In this document: positions 6,079 through 10,337 of the stretch, one piece after another
Numbering within the stretch: position 1 is the stretch's first letter
How the letters are laid out: every line of letters starts with the position of its first letter
NCBI GenBank assembly: GCA_027307295.1
Contig: DAHUXF010000070.1
Span: 1-10,337, forward strand
Length of the DNA stretch: 10,337 nucleotides
Origin: Acidobacteriaceae bacterium
Lineage (GTDB): Bacteria; Acidobacteriota; Terriglobia; Terriglobales; Acidobacteriaceae
Reading direction: 5' to 3'
Program-made: the position numbers and the translations under genes
Notes under the pieces: generated by a model
Database searches by the model: none
What the model saw: the letters and a program-made list of their open reading frames with translations, nothing else
What the model was told of the DNA's origin: nothing

Positions 6079-7320
6079 ATGAATTTATATAGCAGACGCA
6101 AGCTCCTGACCAGCGTTGCCGCCATTCTGGTGTGCGCGCTTGGCTTTACCTCTTTCGCGCAACGGCGCAAGGCCCACAAGCTCAGGGCCACGGCAGTGGT
6201 TGAAATGACAACCGATTCCGCCGGCATTGTTGTTACCCGCGTCTTTCCTGTCACCATTCTGGATGAAGGTCATTTTCACGATGCCAGCATTTATAAGGCT
6301 GCGCCCCGGCCCATGGCCATTGAACCCGGCATTGTCTATGAAGGGCAGACTTCAGGTGAAATCGCCGGCTATGCGACCATCCTGAGCAGCACAAACAATA
6401 AAGGCTGGACGGCCCTGGCCAAATGGCAGCCGTTTGTTGCCACAAAAAAGCCAGAAGCTGCGCCTACGGTTAATTCGGGCGACGACCAGCGGCCAATCCT
6501 GCGCCGGGGAGACAGCACTCCTGCTCCTTCGTCTACACCGGACAAACAGCCTGCTTCTCCAACTTCCACCCCCGCCCCGGTTGAAAACAATCCAGGCACG
6601 GAAGACGCTGACCGCCCTGTATTACGGAGGCGTACTCCAGAGAAAGCAGAGCCAACGCCCACTCCAGCAACGGCGGCAACGCCAGCAGGAGTAGCAACGC
6701 CGGCAGGAACCACTCCATCTTCTGCAGGTGTAGTCCCGCCCACAAAGATACCGATATTTACTGCTGGAACCAGAACTCTGGCGGCCATCTCAGATACGGA
6801 GCCTACTGACTCCCGCAGCTTCAACTTTCAATGGAAGCCCGGTGAAGAACATGAGATGGAAGGCAAAATACGCAAGCTTGCGCTGGCACAACTGCCGCAT
6901 GAGAATGCGCAGCTGACGCCGAACTCTTTGAAAAATATCTCCATGCGCGCTTTTGATCTTGATCTCAGCAATGACGCAACGATTGTGTTCAGCGCAGAAA
7001 TCCCCGGCAGCTACCTTGCTCCAGGCAGCAAAGGCGCGCCGGGCAAGTTCGTTTCGCGCTGGATCACGGTCATCGCCAGAGTGGATATTGACGGCGCGCC
7101 GCAAAAGCTCGCGGCCAGCGTTACCGACTCAACACGCCTGGATGTGGCCCCACGGTTGGAATTCATTGACGCTGTGGACGTGGATGGCGATGGGCTGGCG
7201 GAGCTTCTTTTCCGGGAGTACAGCTTTGATGAGACCAGCTATATCATTTATGGAGTTGGCCGCAGCACCGTGACCAAGGTTTTTGAGGGCGCCAGCACAC
7301 GATTGCCCGGAAAAAACTAA
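6079..7320 (+). CDS. secreted Pro/Thr-rich protein with RPxLRR motifs, unknown function
   Basis: A 413-residue protein I do not recognise. Residues 1-28 (LYSRRKLLTS, hydrophobic AAILVCALGF, ending SFAQ) are a signal peptide. A first globular part (about 35-125) is followed by a low-complexity linker (about 125-225) rich in Pro, Thr, Ala and Ser, containing two related basic motifs, DQRPILRRGD (about 136-145) and DADRPVLRRRTP (about 176-187). The C-terminal part (230-413) includes FDLDLSNDATIVFSAEIPG and VDVDGDGLAELLF (366-378), a DxDxDGxxE calcium-loop-like signature as in FG-GAP or dockerin-type loops. The ATG at 6079 is chosen because the signal peptide begins there; the in-frame GTG at 6064 adds only five residues. 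It is divergent from the peroxiredoxin (24-nt gap) and its TAA overlaps the stop of the convergent MoaD-like gene. Confidence 0.85.
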   Translation: MNLYSRRKLLTSVAAILVCALGFTSFAQRRKAHKLRATAVVEMTTDSAGIVVTRVFPVTILDEGHFHDASIYKAAPRPMAIEPGIVYEGQTSGEIAGYATILSSTNNKGWTALAKWQPFVATKKPEAAPTVNSGDDQRPILRRGDSTPAPSSTPDKQPASPTSTPAPVENNPGTEDADRPVLRRRTPEKAEPTPTPATAATPAGVATPAGTTPSSAGVVPPTKIPIFTAGTRTLAAISDTEPTDSRSFNFQWKPGEEHEMEGKIRKLALAQLPHENAQLTPNSLKNISMRAFDLDLSNDATIVFSAEIPGSYLAPGSKGAPGKFVSRWITVIARVDIDGAPQKLAASVTDSTRLDVAPRLEFIDAVDVDGDGLAELLFREYSFDETSYIIYGVGRSTVTKVFEGASTRLPGKN

Positions 7321-7598
7321 CCTCCGCTTACGGCAGGCACAATCAGGAGCTCGGCGTTCGCCGGCACTGCCGTCTTTAATCCATCGGCGAAGCGGATTGC
7401 CTCTTCACCCACAAAAATATTAATGTGCACGCGCACCTCGCCTTGTTCGTCCACAATGCGATCGCGCAAGGCGGGGTGGGCCTGCCAGAGGTCTTCCAGG
7501 GCCTCGGCCACGGTAGCCGGCGAGCCGGGCAACGGTATCGCGCTGAGACCGTTAGCGAATACCGCCAGGTAGCTTGGAATCCGGAAGCTGACCCCCAT
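7317..7598 (-). CDS. MoaD/ThiS family small sulfur-carrier-like protein
   Basis: A 93-residue ubiquitin-like protein. It opens with a beta strand (VSFRIPSYL), has the VAEALEDLWQAHPALRDRI helix that follows strand 2 in MoaD/ThiS, then EVRVHINIFVGEEAIRF, TAVPANAELLIVPAVSGG and a terminal Gly-Gly. In this family the C-terminal GG is adenylated and thiocarboxylated to carry sulfur for molybdopterin, thiamin or other pathways. No moaE, moeB, thiF or thiG partner is visible here, so the acceptor pathway is unknown. A Shine-Dalgarno AGGAG (complement of about 7604-7608) lies inside the end of the upstream BNR gene, whose TAG is 1 nt before this ATG, so the two are co-translated. Its TAG and the TAA of the opposite gene share the bases CTAA at 7317-7320. 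Confidence 0.88.
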   Translation of the reverse strand: MGVSFRIPSYLAVFANGLSAIPLPGSPATVAEALEDLWQAHPALRDRIVDEQGEVRVHINIFVGEEAIRFADGLKTAVPANAELLIVPAVSGG

Positions 7599-7599
7599 G

Positions 7600-8847
7600 C
7601 TATCTCCTGCCTGCGTGCGCCTTTTTCTTGCTCGCGGTTTTCGCTACGCGCTTTGCGACAGCGGGATGCTTTTTCGCTGCCGTTACATTCCTGGCTCGGC
7701 CCTTTGTGCGGGAAGAGGCACTGCTGCCGCCGATGAGTGCTGCCCTGACGCATACCACGGCGGGCAATCCTTCCAGAATGGTTTGCCAGGACTTGCCTTC
7801 ATCACTGGAGCCGTATACTTTGCCGCTTCTGGTCCCGAAGTAGATTCCCGCGGGATCACACGTGTCAGTGGCCATGGCATCGCGCACAATGGTTTCCAGC
7901 GCGTTCTTTTGCGGTAAGCCGCGCGTGAGCGGCTCCCAGCTTTCACCCGCATTGCGTGTGCGATATACGCGCAGCTTCCCCTCCGGCGTACAGCGGTAGG
8001 CGTCTGACTCAATGGGCACAATAAAAACGGTGTCAGGCTCGTGTGGATGGATTGCCATGCAGAAACCAAAATCCGATGGCACTCCGGTAGCGATGTCTTT
8101 CCACGAGTTGCCTGCATCATCACTGCGATAGAGTCCCCAATGGTTTTGTAAAAACAGCCGCTGTGGCTGGGCCGGGTGCTGAACAATCTTGTGAACACAT
8201 TGGCCGAACTCCGGATATTTGTCCGGCAGAAATTCGGCGCGGACTCCCTGGTTTCGCGCCTGCCATGTAGCGCCGCCATCGTCCGTTCGATAAGCGCCGC
8301 CGGTGGACATGGCAATCATCATCCGTCTGGAATCAACTGGATCGGGCAGAATCGTGTGCAGGCACATGCCCCCGCCGCCGGGAGTCCATTTTGGGCGGTG
8401 TGGATGGTCGAGTAATGACTGGACAGGAGCCCACGTTATACCTGCGTCATGCGATTCAAAAAGCGCGGAGGGCTCCACACCGCAATACAGCGTGTCAGGC
8501 GACGAAGGTCCTCCCAGAGAGATTTGCCAGATATTCTTGAGTGCCAGCTTCGATTCCGGCGGAAACTTTACAGAATACGTTTCCGGCTCAGTGGATGTTT
8601 TGCCGAAGTCGTCCGACGAACAGAGTACCGTTCCCCAGCGAAAGCTTTGCTGGGCCCACCACAGGCGTTGCCTGCCCTGGCGCTGATCAAAAGCCATGGC
8701 ATATACAGGAGAGCCGATGGAGTATGGGCCGCCAATCTCCCACTTTTTGCGCGCGCCATTGGATCGAAGCACGAACGCGCCTTTCATGGTTCCCACAAGC
8801 AGAATTACATCGCTTTTTTTGGCTGAGATATGTTGGACCGCCGGCAT
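7600..8847 (-). CDS. BNR/Asp-box repeat beta-propeller protein (sialidase- or YCF48-like)
   Basis: A 415-residue protein with repeated Asp-box (SxDxGxTW) turns: SSDDFGKTS (77-85, degenerate), SHDAGITW (132-139), TDDGGATW (188-195), SDDAGNSW (242-249), TRNAGESW (297-304) and SSDEGKSW (347-354), spaced roughly 50-55 residues apart as in a six-bladed propeller. Such proteins are often labelled exo-alpha-sialidase or glycosyl hydrolase, but the catalytic Arg triad of sialidases cannot be assigned here, so enzymatic activity is not claimed. No signal peptide is visible, which suggests the cytoplasm. Residues 376-415 form a Lys/Arg/Ala-rich tail. The ATG at 8847 is chosen over an open upstream extension to 8979 because Shine-Dalgarno TAGAGGTG lies 5 nt before it and the extension is not propeller-like. 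It is first in an operon with the MoaD-like gene. Confidence 0.87.
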   Translation of the reverse strand: MPAVQHISAKKSDVILLVGTMKGAFVLRSNGARKKWEIGGPYSIGSPVYAMAFDQRQGRQRLWWAQQSFRWGTVLCSSDDFGKTSTEPETYSVKFPPESKLALKNIWQISLGGPSSPDTLYCGVEPSALFESHDAGITWAPVQSLLDHPHRPKWTPGGGGMCLHTILPDPVDSRRMMIAMSTGGAYRTDDGGATWQARNQGVRAEFLPDKYPEFGQCVHKIVQHPAQPQRLFLQNHWGLYRSDDAGNSWKDIATGVPSDFGFCMAIHPHEPDTVFIVPIESDAYRCTPEGKLRVYRTRNAGESWEPLTRGLPQKNALETIVRDAMATDTCDPAGIYFGTRSGKVYGSSDEGKSWQTILEGLPAVVCVRAALIGGSSASSRTKGRARNVTAAKKHPAVAKRVAKTASKKKAHAGRR

Positions 8848-8852
8848 TTGAG

Positions 8853-8860
8853 CACCTCTA
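8853..8860 (-). promoter_or_regulatory. Shine-Dalgarno that decides the BNR start
   Basis: On the - strand TAGAGGTG ends 5 nt before ATG 8847. It supports this start rather than the in-frame ATG 44 codons upstream, which would place the promoter-like AT-rich region inside the gene. Confidence 0.6.
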
Positions 8861-8876
8861 CAAAAATAAAAATAAC

Positions 8877-8906
8877 ATTCTATATACGACGAAGAGCGGT
8901 TTCCAA
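8877..8906 (-). promoter_or_regulatory. candidate sigma70-type promoter for the BNR-MoaD operon
   Basis: On the - strand TTGGAA (complement of 8901-8906) as -35 and TAGAAT (complement of 8877-8882) as -10, spacer 18 nt, about 30 nt upstream of the BNR start in an AT-rich stretch. It is a motif match only. Confidence 0.35.
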
Positions 8907-8943
8907 TTCGACACACCTTAAAAGCCGCAATAGGGAATAAAAA

Positions 8944-8973
8944 TTGCAACATTGGCCAATGACCGCTTAAGAT
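8944..8973 (+). promoter_or_regulatory. weak candidate promoter for the MBL-fold gene
   Basis: TTGCAA (8944-8949) and TAAGAT (8968-8973) with an 18-nt spacer, in the 188-bp divergent region, about 60 nt upstream of the MBL start. Each hexamer matches consensus at four of six positions. Apart from these elements and the two ribosome-binding sites I see nothing else in 8848-9035. Confidence 0.22.
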
Positions 8974-9017
8974 AAGCACCGCTAAATTCCAAGTAACTTA
9001 AAGAAGTTGCGATCAAA

Positions 9018-9025
9018 AAGGAGGA
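9018..9025 (+). promoter_or_regulatory. strong Shine-Dalgarno for the MBL-fold gene
   Basis: AAGGAGGA ends 10 nt before ATG 9036, which begins a signal peptide. The internal ATG at 9161, the start of the long open frame, has no Shine-Dalgarno. This shows that translation begins in the first frame and that the gene is split by a frameshift. Confidence 0.8.
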
Positions 9026-9035
9026 CCAAATATAT

Positions 9036-9970
9036 ATGCGTAATACCGTTCTACCGCTCATAGCGCTTGCATGCTTCGGAGTTATGCAGGCCTCTTCTGC
9101 CCAGGGGCAGGATTTCAGCAAAGTTGAGATGAAGGTGCAGAAAGTTGCCGGACCGTCTATATGCTGGAAGGCGCGGGCGGGAATATTGGCGCATCGGTCG
9201 GCGAAGACGGCATCGTCATGGTGGACGATGAGTTCCTCCCGCTTGCTGAAAAAATTGAGGCAGCATTAAAGGGCATTACCGATAAGCCGGTCAAAGTTGT
9301 CCTGAATACCCACTGGCATGGCGACCATACCGGCAGCAATGCGCATTTCGGAGAAAAAGCGCCAATCGTTGCCCAGGAGAACGTACGCAAGCGTCTGGCG
9401 GCAGGCGGGAAGACCCGTTTTGGAGAAGTCAAGCCGGCGGAAAAGACAGCGTTGCCCATCATCACTTTTGAAGACAAAGTCGCTGTCCATTTGAACGGCG
9501 AAGATATCCGCGTGATTCACTTTCCCCATGGCCATACCGATGGCGATAGCGTGATTTTCTTCACGCAATCCAAGGTAGTGCACATGGGAGACGACTTTTT
9601 TAACGGCGGCATGTTCCCGTTCATTGACATTGAAAGCGGCGGCAGCGTCCAGGGCATGATTGCCGGAGATGAAAAGGTGCTGGCCGAAGTCCCTGACGAT
9701 GTAAAAATCATTCCCGGGCAGGGCCCGCTGGCCACAAAGGACGATCTCAGAAAATTCATTGCCGTTTTAAAAGAAACCTCTGCCGCCGTGGAAGCTGGAA
9801 TAAAAAAGGGCAAGACCCTGGATCAGCTTAAACAGGAAAAGGTCCTGGCGAAATGGGATTCATGGGGGCAGAGTTTTATAAAGACAGATGTATTTACTGA
9901 GATTCTTTACGACAGCCTGAAAAAGAATCCTACCGGCCCCAAAAACTCACACGGCCACATCAGCAAATAG
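9036..9970 (+). pseudogene. exported metallo-beta-lactamase-fold hydrolase, split by a -1 frameshift near 9150
   Basis: MBL-fold metal-dependent hydrolase of unknown substrate, exported. Codons from ATG 9036 give a signal peptide (VLPLIALACFGVMQASSAQGQ) and FSKVEMKVQKVAG, then run into a nonsense frame that stops at 9269. One frame over, from 9152, the sequence continues TVYMLEGAGGNIGASVGEDGI and stays open to TAG 9970. Joining VAG to TVYMLEG needs one extra base at about 9150-9152, giving a protein of about 311 aa. The second part has HWHGDH (9311-9328, the HxHxDH metal motif), HGHTDGDSVIFF (next His at 9533-9535), HMGDDFF with its Asp, and IPGQGPL, where Gln (CAG 9719-9721) replaces the usual His of PGHG. 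The signal peptide and strong Shine-Dalgarno show the real start. The cause may be true mutation or a single-base sequence error. Confidence 0.87.
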
Positions 9971-9996
9971 CTTGCAACAGTAACACCATCGCATCC

Positions 9997-10028
9997 AAAG
10001 GGGCTCCTTCTTCGCGGGGCCCTTTTTA
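9997..10028. terminator. intrinsic terminator after the MBL-fold gene
   Basis: AAAGGG (9997-10002) pairs with CCCTTT (10020-10025), with additional imperfect G/C pairing inward, and is followed by TTTTTATT. It lies 26 nt after the MBL stop and just before the convergent gatB stop. The A-run on its left flank could let it act for gatB too. Confidence 0.65.
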
Positions 10029-10032
10029 TTTC

Positions 10033-10337
10033 TCACTTGAGTTTGTTCTTCAGCAGATCATTGACCAGTTCCGGCTTGGCCTGCCCTTTTGAAGCTTTCA
10101 TGACCTGGCCAACAAAGAACCCGATGATCGTTGTCTTGCCGGCGCGGTACTGTTCCAGTTGCTTCGGGCTGGCGGCAATCACGTCGTCAATTATCTTTTC
10201 CAGTGCCGCTGTATCTGTAATCTGCTGCGGTTTCTCGCGCTCATAGATTGCGGGAAAATCTTCGCCTGAAGCAAAAGCTTTGTCGTAGAGATCTTTGAGG
10301 ATCTTGCTGGAAATGTCGCCTGATTCCAGCAGATCGG
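10033..10337 (-). CDS. gatB: Asp-tRNA(Asn)/Glu-tRNA(Gln) amidotransferase subunit B, C-terminal part (5' end outside window)
   Basis: GatB is the kinase/transamidase subunit of GatCAB, which converts misacylated Glu-tRNA(Gln) or Asp-tRNA(Asn) to Gln-tRNA or Asn-tRNA in the cytoplasm. The last 100 residues are visible on the - strand, ending TGA at 10035-10033. They read SGDISSKILKDLYDKAF, PQQITDTAALEKIIDDVIA, SPKQLEQYRAGKTTIIGFFVGQ, VMKASKGQAKPELVNDLLKNKL. This is the GatB/YqeY tail domain that contacts the tRNA, including the typical GFFVGQVMKASKGQA block. Its presence suggests the host makes Gln-tRNA and/or Asn-tRNA indirectly. It is convergent with the MBL-fold gene. Confidence 0.95.
   Translation of the reverse strand, partial: DLLESGDISSKILKDLYDKAFASGEDFPAIYEREKPQQITDTAALEKIIDDVIAASPKQLEQYRAGKTTIIGFFVGQVMKASKGQAKPELVNDLLKNKLK

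Noticed and set aside
6369..6824. 151-codon open frame on the - strand, Gly/Val-rich
   Set aside because: It is an antisense shadow of the Pro/Thr/Ala-rich linker of the secreted protein; its composition mirrors that low-complexity DNA.
9144..9161. Programmed -1 ribosomal frameshift in the MBL-fold gene
   Set aside because: There is no X-XXY-YYZ slippery heptamer and no evident stimulatory pseudoknot; a one-base deletion or sequence error is simpler.
10037..10246. 69-codon open frame on the + strand at the right edge
   Set aside because: It lies antisense to the unmistakable gatB C-terminus.

Overview
The window is a gene-dense bacterial chromosomal segment with no mobile element, CRISPR array, tRNA or rRNA that I can see. 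By eye it is moderately GC-rich. The gene families (a secreted DUF885 protein, a Gly-zipper exported protein, a Pro/Thr-rich secreted protein with RPxLRR motifs, and a MoaD/ThiS protein next to a BNR-repeat protein) suggest a soil-type Acidobacteriota. That placement is an inference from gene content, not a measurement.

Layout. (1) 1-1253, + strand: the 3' end of panB followed by panC, two steps of pantothenate synthesis. (2) 1273-4864, - strand: a three-gene operon transcribed DUF885 metallopeptidase-like protein -> acyltransferase-3 membrane protein -> 3-methyladenine DNA glycosylase. Both junctions are ATGA overlaps. The acyltransferase is cut by an in-frame TAG, and the lost C-terminus continues in the same frame to the ATGA of the glycosylase. 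(3) 5003-5551, + strand: a small exported Gly-zipper protein, with a hairpin terminator shared with the convergent gene. (4) 5593-6054, - strand: a Bcp-type peroxiredoxin whose catalytic (peroxidatic) cysteine codon is TGA, read here as selenocysteine. (5) 6079-7320, + strand: an unrecognised secreted protein. (6) 7317-8847, - strand: a BNR/Asp-box repeat protein and a MoaD/ThiS sulfur-carrier-like protein separated by 1 nt. (7) 9036-9970, + strand: an exported metallo-beta-lactamase-fold hydrolase broken by a one-base frameshift and carrying Gln where a metal-binding His is expected. (8) 10033-10337, - strand: the 3' end of gatB (Asp/Glu-tRNA amidotransferase subunit B).

The most interesting signal is the peroxiredoxin. 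Its reading frame is intact over 153 codons except for one TGA exactly where the TPGCT-type active-site Cys belongs, followed by a hairpin at the distance expected of a bacterial SECIS element. A conventional gene caller would keep only the last 90 codons. Two other genes here (acyltransferase, MBL) also carry single-base lesions, at positions with no catalytic Cys. Sequence error or gene decay must therefore be considered for all three, but only the peroxiredoxin lesion has the position and codon identity expected of recoding.
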